This document shows positions 16,641 through 25,492 of a DNA stretch of 64,000 nucleotides, in pieces (the first letter of the stretch is position 1; each line of letters begins with the position of its first letter). The stretch is from Oscillospiraceae bacterium. Its GTDB lineage: Bacteria; Bacillota; Clostridia; Oscillospirales; Oscillospiraceae. The position numbers were made by a program, and so were the translations under genes. The notes under the pieces are model-generated. The model was given only the letters and a program-made list of their open reading frames with translations, was not told the origin of the DNA and made no database searches. Location of the stretch: positions 1 through 64,000 of the forward strand of contig SVMM01000014.1 of the NCBI GenBank assembly GCA_015067435.1. The letters are read 5' to 3'.

Positions 16641-17705
16641 TCACATCGCGCCGATTTCCTTATAGTACTTCTCCGCGCCGGGGTGGAGCGGAATGGGCAT
16701 CTGCGTGCAGAGGAAGCTGGGATCGGTCATGTCCTTGAGCAGTGCGTTGCCCGCGGCCATGTCCGCAGCGCCCTCGTTCATCGCCTTGCAGAGGTCATAG
16801 ATGAGGTCCTCATCCGCGGTGTCCTGCACGATGATCAGGCACTTCACGCCGAAGGTCTGGCAGTCGTAGTCGACGCCCGTGTAGGTGCCGGCGGGGATCT
16901 TCGTCTTGATATAGGCGGCGTTGTTGGCAAGAACCTGGTTGAGCTCGTCGTCGGTCATATCGAGAACCGCGATGTCCTTCGTCGCGGCAAGGTTCAGTTG
17001 ACCGCCGATGGGCAGACCCGCGAAGCCGAACGCGGCGTCGAGGATGCCGTCGCCGACGGCGTCGGCGCCGTCGCCGAGACCGAGGTTTTCAAGGCTGGTG
17101 TTGTCCTTGGTGATGCCCATGACGTTGAACGCGGCAATGGAGGCGTTCTCCGTCGCGGACGAGGCGGGGCCGACGGCCACGCGCTTGCCCTGCAGGTCGT
17201 GGATGTACTTGAGCCCGCTGGACTTGAGCGTTACGCCGGAGAGCACGGAGGTGTAGACCGCGCCGATGACGCGGATGTTGTTCAGCGCGCCGATGTCGGC
17301 GAACTTGCCCGTGCCGTTGTAGCCGTTGAGCACGACGTCGGCCGTCGCAACCGCGACGTCAACCTCGCCGCTGGCGACGTCCTGTACGTTCTGGAACGAG
17401 CCCGTGGAGGTCTGGGTGTTGCACTTCATGCCCTGCACGCTGTTCGTCCAGCACTGGGAAACCGCCGCGCCGGCGGGATACATCGAGCCGCCCGTGTCAG
17501 CTGTGCCGAAGGTCCAGATCACGTTGCCGCGCGCAGGCTTGGCCGTTTCCGTTCCGCTGCCGGACGCCGCCGGCGTTGTGGTCGTCGTTGAGCCGCCGGA
17601 CGCCGGTGCGGTGGTCGTTGTCGAGCCGCCACCGCCGCCGCAGGCAGCGAGCGAGAATACCATGCAGAGCGCAAGTACCAGTGCAGTCAGTTTCTTCATT
17701 TTCAT
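16641..17705 (-). CDS. TAXI family TRAP transporter solute-binding lipoprotein
   Basis: 354 residues. A lipoprotein signal ends at LAAC (Cys22), followed by a Thr/Ser/Ala-rich spacer to ~60. The mature part opens with WTFGTADTGGSMYPAGAAVSQ, the GGSxYPxG pattern of TAXI proteins, which bind glutamate, 2-oxoglutarate or similar acids in characterised cases. The conserved SSATENASIAAFNVMG segment follows. The substrate cannot be read from sequence. It is the first gene of the TRAP unit, with a leader attenuator (17762-17814) and promoter (17823-17851) upstream. Confidence 0.93.
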   Translation of the reverse strand: MKMKKLTALVLALCMVFSLAACGGGGGSTTTTAPASGGSTTTTTPAASGSGTETAKPARGNVIWTFGTADTGGSMYPAGAAVSQCWTNSVQGMKCNTQTSTGSFQNVQDVASGEVDVAVATADVVLNGYNGTGKFADIGALNNIRVIGAVYTSVLSGVTLKSSGLKYIHDLQGKRVAVGPASSATENASIAAFNVMGITKDNTSLENLGLGDGADAVGDGILDAAFGFAGLPIGGQLNLAATKDIAVLDMTDDELNQVLANNAAYIKTKIPAGTYTGVDYDCQTFGVKCLIIVQDTADEDLIYDLCKAMNEGAADMAAGNALLKDMTDPSFLCTQMPIPLHPGAEKYYKEIGAM

Positions 17706-17761
17706 TCTCCTCCTTATGATTTATTTCAGCGGACGATCCGCGGAAATTCGCCCCAAAAAGC

Positions 17762-17814
17762 AAAAAAAGGCGCCCATTATGGCCGCAGTAAGCCATAATG
17801 AACACCTTTGTTCA
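17762..17814 (-). promoter_or_regulatory. 5' leader attenuator of the TAXI-TRAP operon
   Basis: On the minus strand a perfect 5-bp hairpin TGAAC-AAAGGT-GTTCA (17814-17799) begins a few bases after the predicted transcript start. It overlaps an intrinsic terminator: CATTATGGC (17800-17792) pairs with GCCATAATG (17783-17775). AAAGG from the hairpin loop can pair with CCTTT (17770-17766), followed by more T's. The hairpin and the extended terminator exclude each other. The hexaloop has A at position 1 and G at position 4, as in ANTAR-protein hairpins, but only one hairpin is present. The dapH leader has the same design. Confidence 0.65.
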
Positions 17815-17822
17815 TGTGGACG

Positions 17823-17851
17823 ATGCTACTACAAAATGTCTGATTTGTCAA
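17823..17851 (-). promoter_or_regulatory. Promoter of the TAXI-TRAP operon
   Basis: TTGACA (17851-17846) and TAGCAT (17828-17823) are spaced 17 bases apart on the minus strand. The transcript would start near 17816, directly before the leader hairpin. Confidence 0.65.
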
Positions 17852-17902
17852 GATATTTATCCGCATTTTTTGTCATTTCTATGCAAGGATGATGCAATGC
17901 TT

Positions 17903-18745
17903 TTACGCGCCATGAGTCGGATACTCCCCGGAAAACACCTCGACGGCGCCGCCGCTCAGGAAACAGTGCCCGCTCGCGGGCTCATATCGGACGCCGAGGT
18001 CTCCGCCCGGAAGGTGTACCAGCACCTCGTTTTCGAGCTTTCCCGCGCAAATGCCCGCGTATACCGCCGCGACCGTGCCGGTGCCGCAGGCAAGCGTCTC
18101 GCCCGAGCCGCGTTCCCAGACGCGGAAGTTGATCTCGCGGGGGCTGACGATATTGACAAACTCCGCGTTCACACCCTCCGGAAACCGTCCGCACATCTCA
18201 AGGGCTTTGCCGAGCCGTGCGAGCTCCAGCTCGGAGACGCTTTTCGCGTCGAGCGCGGCGTTGTCCTCCAGAAAATAGACGGCGTGCGGATTGCCGACGT
18301 CGACGCCGATGAAGCGCAGCGGCATCCCAAGGATCGAAATATCCTCCGGCAGCGCTCCGGTCAGCGCGGGGCGGCCCATATCCACGGTCAGTTCCGCCGC
18401 CCTGCCGTCCTCCGCGCGGAAGGCGATCTCCCTGACGCCCGAGCGTGTATCCACGCGGACGGCGCGCCGCCCGCGTGGGACGAGCCCGTGGTCGTAGAGG
18501 TACTTGGCGACGCAGCGGACGCCGTTGCCGCACATGGCGCCTTCCGAGCCGTCCGCGTTGAACATGTGCATGAAGGCGTCGGCGCGCGACGACGGCTCGA
18601 TCAGGATCAGCCCGTCGCTCCCGACGCCGTAATGGCGGTCCGAGATGCGCTTTGCCAGCGAGGACGGTTCTTCGGGAACCGTTTCGGCAAAGCAGTCGAC
18701 GTAGATATAATCGTTGCCGCAGCCCTGCATCTTTGTAAATCTCAT
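17903..18745 (-). CDS. dapF: Diaminopimelate epimerase
   Basis: 280 residues, normal length. Converts LL- to meso-diaminopimelate for lysine and peptidoglycan. Both catalytic cysteine motifs are present (MCGNGVRC and ACGTGTVAA), as are the N-terminal MQGCGNDY motif and the GNPHAVYF segment. The start ATG overlaps the stop of the deacetylase gene (ATGA), so it is translationally coupled as third gene of dapH-deacetylase-dapF. No terminator is seen after its stop; read-through would meet the leader terminator of the TRAP operon. Confidence 0.96.
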   Translation of the reverse strand: MRFTKMQGCGNDYIYVDCFAETVPEEPSSLAKRISDRHYGVGSDGLILIEPSSRADAFMHMFNADGSEGAMCGNGVRCVAKYLYDHGLVPRGRRAVRVDTRSGVREIAFRAEDGRAAELTVDMGRPALTGALPEDISILGMPLRFIGVDVGNPHAVYFLEDNAALDAKSVSELELARLGKALEMCGRFPEGVNAEFVNIVSPREINFRVWERGSGETLACGTGTVAAVYAGICAGKLENEVLVHLPGGDLGVRYEPASGHCFLSGGAVEVFSGEYPTHGA

Positions 18746-19899
18746 GTGTTGTCACCTCGCAAAAAGGCGTCGACGACCGCGGCGTGCACCGCCGCGGCGG
18801 TCACGACCGCCGAATCGTCGGGCAGGAACGCCGCGTTGTGCAGCGGCAGCGTGCAGCCCGCGCCCACATGATAAAACGATCCCGGCCTTTGTAGCAGAAA
18901 GCAGCCGAAGTCCTCCGTGGTCATGGTCGGCTCGGCAATCACGCCGACGCGATCGCTCCCCAGCAGGGCGGAGGCGGCGTCCTGCGCGAGCCTCGTCATG
19001 CCGCTGTCGTTGACGACGCCGGGATAGCTCTCCCGCAGATCGCATTTGCAGCCAACGCCGTGCCGGCGCGCGACAATATCCACCGTGCGGGTAAAGCGTG
19101 AGCGCATCGCCTTTCTGCTCTCCTGGCCCAGTGTGCGGATGATGCCGGTCAGCTCCGCGTGATCGGCGACGACGTTGCCCGCCGTTCCCGCGTGGAGCGT
19201 GCCCACGGACACGACGCTCCTCTCCTGCGGGAGGCTCTCCGGCAGCGTGAGCAGGGCGGGCACCAGCTCCGACGCGGCGGCAAGCGCGTCGACGCCCTTC
19301 TCCCGCTGCGCGCCGTGGGCGCTTTTCCCCGTGAGCGTCACGCGGAAGGTATCCGACGCCGCGTAGAATTTCCCGTACCTCACCCCGACATGGCCCGCGG
19401 GCAGCTCCGGCGAGACATGGCAGCCGAACACGGCGTCCACGCCGTCCAAGACCCCGGCGTCGATCATGCGCTGTGCGCCGCCGCTGCCCTCCTCGTCGGG
19501 CTGGAACAGGAAAACCACGGCTCCGGGCAGCTCCTCACGGTGCGCGGCGAGCAGCCTCGCCGCGCCGAGCGCGGCGGCCATATGCACGTCGTGTCCGCAG
19601 GCGTGCATAACGCCCGAAACCTCCGAGGCAAAGTCCGCGCCGGTGTCCTCTTGCAGCGGCAGGGCGTCCATATCCGCGCGCAGCGCCGCTGTCCGTCCCG
19701 CGCGCTCGCCCGTCAGCGTACCGAAGACCGCCGTGTCCAGCAAACGCTTCGTCGGGATGCCGCACGATGCGAGAAACGCCTCGATCCGCGCTGCTGTCCG
19801 ATGCTCGCGGTTTCCCAGCTCGGGACAGCGGTGGAATGCCCGCCGCAGCTCGGTCAGCTCCGGGGCGATGGCTTTTGCCTCCGCCAGATAATCCGTCAT
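18742..19899 (-). CDS. M20 amidohydrolase, probable N-acetyldiaminopimelate deacetylase
   Basis: 385 residues from ATG 19899, preceded by GAGGGAG seven to eight bases upstream; a GTG two codons earlier sits almost on that site. M20 metal motifs are visible: RADMDALPLQE, ACGHDVHMA and PDEEGSGGAQRMI. Generic members are called hippurate hydrolase or amidohydrolase. Lying between dapH (acetylase branch) and dapF, this one most likely removes the acetyl group from N-acetyl-LL-diaminopimelate. No separate N-acetyl-DAP aminotransferase lies in the operon; the PLP enzyme at 22508 is on the opposite strand and not obviously linked. Confidence 0.88.
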   Translation of the reverse strand: MTDYLAEAKAIAPELTELRRAFHRCPELGNREHRTAARIEAFLASCGIPTKRLLDTAVFGTLTGERAGRTAALRADMDALPLQEDTGADFASEVSGVMHACGHDVHMAAALGAARLLAAHREELPGAVVFLFQPDEEGSGGAQRMIDAGVLDGVDAVFGCHVSPELPAGHVGVRYGKFYAASDTFRVTLTGKSAHGAQREKGVDALAAASELVPALLTLPESLPQERSVVSVGTLHAGTAGNVVADHAELTGIIRTLGQESRKAMRSRFTRTVDIVARRHGVGCKCDLRESYPGVVNDSGMTRLAQDAASALLGSDRVGVIAEPTMTTEDFGCFLLQRPGSFYHVGAGCTLPLHNAAFLPDDSAVVTAAAVHAAVVDAFLRGDNT

Positions 19900-19911
19900 A
19901 GGCACACTCCC

Positions 19912-20604
19912 TCAGAGCTTCCGCAGCGCCGGCTCCAGCGCCGTCTTGCCCGCGGTCTTTTCGTCCTTTTGCTTGATGACGCGGGCCGGGCAGCCGGCGA
20001 CGACCGTGTTCTCCGGCACATCCCGCGTCACGACGGCTCCCGCCGCCACCACCGCCCCGCGGCCGACGCGAACGCCCTCAATCACCACGGCGTTCGCACC
20101 GATGAGCACGTCGTCCTCGATCACGACGGGCGCTGCGGACGCCGGTTCGATCACGCCCGCCAGCACCGCGCCCGCGCCGACGTGGCAGTTTTTGCCGACG
20201 ACAGCCCGCCCGCCGAGCACCGCGCCCATGTCGATCATGCTTCCCTCGCCGACGACCACGCCGATATTCAGGATCGCGCCCATCATAATCACGGCGTTTT
20301 CGCCGATCTCCACATCCTCCCGGATAAGCGCCCCCGGCTCGATGCGCGCGTTCACGTTCCTGACGTCCAGCAGCGGCAAGGCGCTGTTGCGGCACTCGGT
20401 CTCGACAAGGCAGGTTTCGATCTTGTCCCGGTTCGCTTCGATGATCGGGCGAAGCTCCGCCCAGTCCCCGAACACGATCTTGTCGCCCGCGCCGAACACC
20501 GTCGAATAGCCGTAGTCAATTGCCTCCCGCTCCTTTACATAGAGCCGGACCGGCGTTCTTTTTTTCGCGTTTCCGATACGCTCGATGATTTCCCTTGCTT
20601 CCAT
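19912..20604 (-). CDS. dapH: Tetrahydrodipicolinate N-acetyltransferase
   Basis: 230 residues. An N-terminal DapH domain ([19 protein letters not shown]...) is followed by a left-handed beta-helix of hexapeptide repeats (~90-205, for example [16 protein letters not shown] and [16 protein letters not shown]). Catalyses acetyl-CoA-dependent acetylation of tetrahydrodipicolinate, first step of the acetylase DAP pathway. The ribosome site GGGAGG lies six bases before the ATG. First gene of the dap operon, with its own promoter (20761-20789) and leader attenuator (20702-20751). Confidence 0.95.
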   Translation of the reverse strand: MEAREIIERIGNAKKRTPVRLYVKEREAIDYGYSTVFGAGDKIVFGDWAELRPIIEANRDKIETCLVETECRNSALPLLDVRNVNARIEPGALIREDVEIGENAVIMMGAILNIGVVVGEGSMIDMGAVLGGRAVVGKNCHVGAGAVLAGVIEPASAAPVVIEDDVLIGANAVVIEGVRVGRGAVVAAGAVVTRDVPENTVVAGCPARVIKQKDEKTAGKTALEPALRKL

Positions 20605-20701
20605 ATCGCGCCTCCCGCTTCTCGCATCGTGTCATCAGCCCTGAGGACACAGGATGATGCTTGTTACCGTCTGTGCGCCGGAGCACACGTATGGCAATAG
20701 A

Positions 20702-20751
20702 GAAAAGGCGCCTCAGAGAGCGCATTGCACTCTCTGGGACGCCTTTGTCTC
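20702..20751 (-). promoter_or_regulatory. 5' leader attenuator of the dap operon
   Basis: On the minus strand GAGAC-AAAGGC-GTCCC (20751-20736) forms a short hairpin with one A-C mismatch. AAAGGCGTCC then continues into CAGAGAG, which pairs with CTCTCTG and CGCCTTT (20746-20704), making a terminator stem of about 17 bp followed by TTTTCT. The same AAAGG loop bases are used by both structures, as in the leader at 17762-17814. The signal sensed is unknown. Confidence 0.65.
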
Positions 20752-20760
20752 ATTGGACAC

Positions 20761-20789
20761 AGTATAGATTGCTTTGAACGCGAAATCAA
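20761..20789 (-). promoter_or_regulatory. Promoter of the dap operon
   Basis: TTGATT (20789-20784) and TATACT (20766-20761) are spaced 17 bases apart on the minus strand. The predicted transcript start (~20754) lies immediately before the leader hairpin. Confidence 0.7.
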
Positions 20790-21089
20790 TTAGGAGAATC
20801 GTACAATTTACGTTTGAGCAGGCATTATGAATCGTCATTATGCAAATATTTTGTATAAGGTCGGGGATGTATCCTTGTTCTATGAGTGCCGCTGGTTCGC
20901 CTCGGAACGGGGGATCAGAGGAAAAACCGTTTCTCTCAGCGGTGCCTGTTACTGCGCCTACGTCTATGCGTCCGCCGGCGTCTGCGGGAGCAGCACGGAT
21001 ACGCCGATCACGCCTGAGCTGACGCCGAACGACGGCGGGAAGATTTAAAAAGCTCGTTTTAAGTGAGTGCCCGCATCCAACATCCCGAA
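20790..21089. other. Intergenic stretch without a convincing gene
   Basis: About 300 bases between the dapH promoter and the leader terminator of the LarA-like gene. It is less GC-rich than its surroundings on the left. A 73-codon plus-strand frame (20827-21048) starts after a weak AGGAGA but resembles nothing I know and has no coding character. It may be leader RNA of the downstream operon or a decayed gene. Confidence 0.4.
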
Positions 21090-21138
21090 GCGCGGCGCGC
21101 GGCAATGTCGAAAAAGTTGCCGCGCGGCGTGCTTTTTT
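21090..21138 (+). terminator. Intrinsic terminator upstream of the LarA-like gene
   Basis: A 16-bp stem with two mismatches (21090-21105 with 21117-21132) is followed by TTTTTT (21133-21138). It lies ~85 bases before the start at 21222, with no gene on the plus strand before it, so it may attenuate the larA-like operon or end a small RNA. Confidence 0.6.
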
Positions 21139-21221
21139 CTGGCAACATCACCATTGACTTTAACCATCTGAAGCGTAAACTGAAAGCCATAAATATGGCG
21201 TATGGGGAGGAGGCGGCGCGC

Positions 21222-22502
21222 ATGAGGGACTATACGCTGCCCTACGGAAGCGGAACGGTCACGTTCCCGCTTGACGAGACGCAGGTGCTCGCCGAGTTGC
21301 ACGGCAACCGCGTGGAGGCGCTGGACGATATCCGCGCCGCGCTGCGGCGCTCGCTGGAGCGGCCGATTGGCATCGAGCCCCTGCGCGAGCGCGTGAAGCC
21401 CGGCGACAAGGTCGCGCTGGTCGTGAGCGATATGTCTCGCTTCTGGATGCGGCAGGACCTCGTCGTCCCGCATCTGGTAGACTATCTGGGCGACGCGTGC
21501 GGTGTACCGGACGGCGACATCACGATCGTGGTCGCAAACGGCACGCATTTGGGCGGCGACGAGCGGGAACTGCGCACGCTGGTGACGGACGCCGTCTTTG
21601 AGCGGGTGCGTGTCGTCAACCATGACTGCACAGCGGACGATCTGGTCGCGCTGGGCGTCACGCCGCACGGCACACCGGTGTCCATCAACCGAGCCGCCGC
21701 CGAAGCGGATCTCGTGCTCTGCCTCGGCGCCTGCACGCATCACGTTATGGCGGGCTTCGGCGGCGGGCGCAAGAGCATCCTGCCCGGCATCAGCTCGCTT
21801 GAGACGATCCGACATAATCATGCCTTCGCACTCGACCCACACGCGCTGCGCACAAATCCGCTGATCGGAAACGCCGTGCTGGCGGGGAACCCGCTGCACG
21901 AGGACATGTGCGAGGCGGCGGGGCTTGTTCCGAACCTTTTTGTCGTCAATCTGGTGATGAACGCGGAGATGCGGCTTGCAGCCATCTTCTCTGGCCACTA
22001 CCTCGCCTCGTGGGAGCGCGCCTGTGAGGAGGTCAACCGCATCTACCGTGTGCCGGTGCCGCGCCGTGCGGACGTCATCATCGCGAGCTGCGGCGGCTAT
22101 CCGAAGGATATGTCGCTCTATCAGGGCACCAAATCGATCGATAATGTGGAAACGGGGCTGAAGCCGGGCGGAACGCTGATCCTTGCCATCGAAGCGCGCG
22201 AGGGCGGCGGGCCGGCGGAGTATTTCGACTGGGTAAAGGACCTTTGCACCGGCACGATTGAACAGCGTCTGCGAAACGACTTCACGATCCCGGGGTATAT
22301 CTTTTTCCTCAACTGCGAGCAGGCGCAGCGCTACCGCATCTTCCTGTATTCCTCTGTCGACCCTGCGTCGGTCGCCCCGATGGGCATACGCGCGTATTCG
22401 GACATGGACGCGCTGTTGCGCGACGCAGCGATCGGCGGGAAGGAGACCTATATCATCCCGAACGCCTCCACAGTGATCCCCTATGTCGCGGAAAAGGAGT
22501 GA
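21222..22502 (+). CDS. LarA-like nickel-dependent racemase family protein (DUF2088)
   Basis: 426 residues from ATG 21222, preceded by GGGGAGGAGG eight bases upstream; earlier in-frame ATGs (21063, 21195) lack such a site. Features of lactate racemase LarA are present: VSDMSR (substrate Asp/Arg pair), VANGTH (metal or catalytic His), GGGRKSILPG with the lysine that holds the nickel-pincer cofactor, and RHNHAF with a nickel-ligand His. The family includes racemases and epimerases of several 2-hydroxy acids, so the substrate is open. No cofactor genes (larB, larC, larE) lie in the window. The next gene, an aminotransferase, starts five bases after the stop. Confidence 0.85.
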   Translation: MRDYTLPYGSGTVTFPLDETQVLAELHGNRVEALDDIRAALRRSLERPIGIEPLRERVKPGDKVALVVSDMSRFWMRQDLVVPHLVDYLGDACGVPDGDITIVVANGTHLGGDERELRTLVTDAVFERVRVVNHDCTADDLVALGVTPHGTPVSINRAAAEADLVLCLGACTHHVMAGFGGGRKSILPGISSLETIRHNHAFALDPHALRTNPLIGNAVLAGNPLHEDMCEAAGLVPNLFVVNLVMNAEMRLAAIFSGHYLASWERACEEVNRIYRVPVPRRADVIIASCGGYPKDMSLYQGTKSIDNVETGLKPGGTLILAIEAREGGGPAEYFDWVKDLCTGTIEQRLRNDFTIPGYIFFLNCEQAQRYRIFLYSSVDPASVAPMGIRAYSDMDALLRDAAIGGKETYIIPNASTVIPYVAEKE

Positions 22503-22507
22503 ACTTC

Positions 22508-23659
22508 ATGCAAAGGAGCTTTATCGCCAAAAGGTTCCGCGCGCAGTCGGGCGGCCTCGCGCGGGATTCGGAGGCGCTGCGCCGCTATGACGACGTAATC
22601 GACCTGAGCATCGGTGACACGGACCTCATCACGGACAGCCGCATCATCGACGCTGCCTTCCGTGATGCCCGCGCGGGCTACACGCACTATGGCGACCCCA
22701 AGGGCGATCCGGAGCTGATCGACGCGATCCGGCGCGCGTGGAGGGAGGACTACGCACAGGAGCTATCGCCCGACGAGGTGATCGTCACCGCTTCGAGCTG
22801 CCTCGGCATGGCGCTTGTCATGCTCGCAACGCTCGATCCGGGCGACGAGGCGATTGTATTTTCCCCGTATTTCGCGGTTTACCGCGAGCAGATCGAGCTT
22901 GCGGGCGGCGTGTGTGTGGAGGTACCGACGTACGCGGAGGAGGACTACGCCATCCGTGAGGATCGCCTGCGCGCCGCGATCACACCAAAGACGAAGCTGA
23001 TTGTGTTCAACAATCCCGTCAACCCCAGCGGCATGGCCTACGGGCAGGAGGTTCTGGAGTTTCTCGTGCGCATCGCGCGGGAATATGACCTGCTGATCGC
23101 GGCGGACGAGATCTACACGGCGTACCTGTACGAGGGCACGTTCCGTCCGATCCGCACGCTGCCCGGCGCGGCGGAGCGTACGATCACGCTCAACAGCTTT
23201 TCCAAAAACTTCCTGATGACCGGCTGGCGCGTCGGCTCGATCATCGCCGATCCGGAGCTGATCCGCACCGTCAACCGCATCAACGGCGCGCTCGTCTATA
23301 CCGCGCCCTCCGTTTCCCAGCGCGCCGCGATCGAGGCGCTGGCCCTGCGTGAGAGCATCCGTCGCGAATACGTGACGAAATACCGCGACCGCGTCTTCTA
23401 TGCGGCGGAGCGCATCGAGAAAATCCCCTATCTCAGTCTGTGCCGCCCCAGAGGAACGTTCTATCTGTTCCCGGACATCAAAAAGACGGGGCTGACCTCC
23501 GCGCGGTTCTGCGCGGAGCTGCTGGAAAAAGCCCATATCCTGGTCAGCGCGGGCCATGTGTTCGGGCAGACCGGCGAAGGGCATTTCCGCATTGCCTGCA
23601 CCGTGGACGACGCGCGCCTGCGCGAGGCGTTCGACCGCATGGAGAGGCTGTCGTTCTGA
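22508..23659 (+). CDS. PLP-dependent class I/II aminotransferase
   Basis: 383 residues from ATG 22508. AAGGAG, which overlaps the previous stop, lies eight bases upstream; a GTG at 22499 is inside that site. Fold-type I features are present: THYGDPKGDPELIDAIR near the N-terminus, NNPVNPSG, AADEIYTAY and the PLP-lysine motif NSFSKNF (Lys ~234), then GWRVG. The C-terminal arginine region (EGHFRIACTVDD) contacts carboxylates. It resembles aspartate/aromatic-type aminotransferases; the substrate is not readable. Coupling to the LarA-like gene suggests a pathway joining a hydroxy or keto acid with an amino acid. Confidence 0.9.
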   Translation: MQRSFIAKRFRAQSGGLARDSEALRRYDDVIDLSIGDTDLITDSRIIDAAFRDARAGYTHYGDPKGDPELIDAIRRAWREDYAQELSPDEVIVTASSCLGMALVMLATLDPGDEAIVFSPYFAVYREQIELAGGVCVEVPTYAEEDYAIREDRLRAAITPKTKLIVFNNPVNPSGMAYGQEVLEFLVRIAREYDLLIAADEIYTAYLYEGTFRPIRTLPGAAERTITLNSFSKNFLMTGWRVGSIIADPELIRTVNRINGALVYTAPSVSQRAAIEALALRESIRREYVTKYRDRVFYAAERIEKIPYLSLCRPRGTFYLFPDIKKTGLTSARFCAELLEKAHILVSAGHVFGQTGEGHFRIACTVDDARLREAFDRMERLSF

Positions 23660-23732
23660 TGGTGCACGCGCGGTTCGTCGGATTGCACAAAACAAATTTT
23701 TATGCACAGATTCTTTTTGGTTCGCATAAATA

Positions 23733-23760
23733 TTTACTTTTGCCGTGAATCTTGTACAAT
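23733..23760 (+). promoter_or_regulatory. Promoter of the amino acid ABC transporter genes
   Basis: TTTACT (23733-23738) and TACAAT (23755-23760), spacing 16, in an AT-rich gap 55 bases before the binding-protein start. Confidence 0.55.
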
Positions 23761-23814
23761 ATATTCACACGGGTCAAATCCTTTCAAGGATGGCCCAAGA
23801 AAGGAAGATGGATG

Positions 23815-24708
23815 ATGAACGGCAAAATGAAGAAGCTTTTGAGCCTTGTTTTAAGCGTACTGATGATGGTGAGCGTCCTCACCGCGTGCGGCTCCGGTCA
23901 GAGCGCGCAGCAGGAACCGGTGAAGAGTGCGGAGGAAAAGCAGGCAGAGGCGCCGCAGGCGAGTGCACAGGGTCCCTCCTCGCCGGTGCTGGACAAGATC
24001 AAATCCAGCGGCAAGCTGGTCGTCGGCACCGAGGCGCAGTACCCGCCCTATGAGTTCAAGGACATGAACGCCGAATTCACCGGCTGCGATATGTTCCTTG
24101 CCCAGCAGATCGCGGACGCGCTCGGCGTAAAGCTTGAGGTGGTCGACATGGCGTTCGACGGAATCATCGCCGCTGTGCAGTCCGGACAGGTCGACATGGG
24201 CATCGCCGCGTTCACCAACACGCCGGAGCGTGCCGAGGTGATCGACTTCTCCGCGCTCTATGAGACCAGCCAGCAGCTTTTGATCGTCAAGGCGGGCAAC
24301 GCCGACGCCTACAGCACAAAGGAAGCGCTCGCCGGCAAGCAGGTCGGCGCGCAGAAGGGCACGATCCAGTCCCAGCTGATCACCTCCGCGCTTCCGCAGA
24401 GCACGCTTTTCGAGCTGGAAAAGTACCCCGCGCTGGCGTTGGAGGTACAGAACGGCAACATCGCCGGACTGGTCGTTGACGCAGCCGTCGGCGAGGCGCT
24501 GGTCGCCACGAGCGAGGGCAAGCTGGAGGTCTCCAACTTCGCTTTCTCGGCAGAGGAGGCAAGCTTCGGCAAATCCGTCGTGATCGCCAAGGGCAACGAA
24601 CCGCTGGTTGAGGCGGTCAATCAGGTCATCGAAAAGGTCACGGGCGACGGCTCGTATCAGAAGGCTTACGACGACGCCGTGGAGCTGGCGGCCTCGATGG
24701 GTCTGTAA
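23815..24708 (+). CDS. Polar amino acid ABC transporter substrate-binding lipoprotein
   Basis: 297 residues from the second of two adjacent ATGs (23815), seven to eight bases after AAGGAAG. A lipoprotein signal ends at LTAC (Cys25), followed by a Gln/Glu/Ala-rich spacer. The SBP family 3 domain starts at ~60 with GKLVVGTEAQYPPYEFKD and continues through VDMAFDGIIAAVQSGQVDMGIAAFTNTPER, which contains the conserved Asp and Arg that clamp the amino acid carboxylate and amine. Probably imports a polar or basic amino acid. A stem-loop after the stop separates it from the permease. Confidence 0.93.
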   Translation: MNGKMKKLLSLVLSVLMMVSVLTACGSGQSAQQEPVKSAEEKQAEAPQASAQGPSSPVLDKIKSSGKLVVGTEAQYPPYEFKDMNAEFTGCDMFLAQQIADALGVKLEVVDMAFDGIIAAVQSGQVDMGIAAFTNTPERAEVIDFSALYETSQQLLIVKAGNADAYSTKEALAGKQVGAQKGTIQSQLITSALPQSTLFELEKYPALALEVQNGNIAGLVVDAAVGEALVATSEGKLEVSNFAFSAEEASFGKSVVIAKGNEPLVEAVNQVIEKVTGDGSYQKAYDDAVELAASMGL

Positions 24709-24719
24709 AAAAAGCTTTG

Positions 24720-24750
24720 AGCCGTGACGGCGTCAGGCGCCGTCACGGCT
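24720..24750 (+). terminator. Stem-loop between binding protein and permease
   Basis: A perfect 13-bp stem (24720-24732 with 24738-24750) with a 5-nt loop and a short T-containing tail. It probably acts as a partial terminator or 3' stabiliser giving more binding protein than permease. Confidence 0.6.
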
Positions 24751-24799
24751 TTGTGCGTTTTCACGCATTTTTTCGCAATGCGGAAGGAGGGATGCGGTT

Positions 24800-25492
24800 T
24801 TGAAGTTTTTCGCGGACATGTGGTTCGTCTTCGCCCGTTATAACCGCTTTTTCACAGAGGGCGTCAGAAACACGCTTATCATCGCGGCGGCGACCGTGCT
24901 GTTCGGCACGATATTCGGCACGCTGATGGCAATGATGCGCATGAGCAGGGTCAAGCCATTGAAGCTGATCGCGCTGGCGTACATCGAGTTCATCCGCGGC
25001 ACGCCGCTGATGGTGCAGCTGATGTTCATTTTCTACGGACTTCCCATGCTTGGCATCACGTTTCCGGACGTCTCGTGGATCCCGAATTTCTCCCGTTTTG
25101 CCGCCGGCATCGTCGCGATGAGCATGAACAGCTGCGCGTACGTGGCGGAGCTGATCCGCTCGGGGATACAGGCGGTGGACAGCGGTCAGATGGAGGCGGC
25201 ACGCAGCATCGGGTTCAGCCACACGCAGGCGATGACCAATGTGGTGCTGCCGCAGGCGGTGCGCAACATCCTGCCGGCGCTCGGCAACGAGTTCGTCACG
25301 GTCATCAAGGAGTCCTCCATCGTCTCAGTGATCGGCATTGCCGATCTGATGTTCCGTACCAACGACGTGATCGCCGTGACGTACCGCACGCTTGCGTGTC
25401 TTGCGGTCGCGGCAATGATCTACTTTGTGATGACGTTCGGCAGCAGCCGCCTGATCGCGCTGATGGAGAGGAAGATGTCGCATGAAAGATGA
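24800..25492 (+). CDS. Polar amino acid ABC transporter permease
   Basis: 230 residues from a TTG start preceded by AAGGAGGG. HisM/GlnP-type inner membrane protein with about five helices. The N-terminal part carries [16 protein letters not shown], and [14 protein letters not shown] precedes the EAA loop ([15 protein letters not shown]...[14 protein letters not shown]) that contacts the ATPase. Its 3' end overlaps the ATPase start by 11 bases. Confidence 0.94.
   Translation: MKFFADMWFVFARYNRFFTEGVRNTLIIAAATVLFGTIFGTLMAMMRMSRVKPLKLIALAYIEFIRGTPLMVQLMFIFYGLPMLGITFPDVSWIPNFSRFAAGIVAMSMNSCAYVAELIRSGIQAVDSGQMEAARSIGFSHTQAMTNVVLPQAVRNILPALGNEFVTVIKESSIVSVIGIADLMFRTNDVIAVTYRTLACLAVAAMIYFVMTFGSSRLIALMERKMSHER

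Noticed and set aside
20827-21048. A 73-codon plus-strand frame in the dapH-larA gap
   Set aside because: No recognisable protein features, and a second overlapping frame is equally open. Treated as non-coding or decayed.
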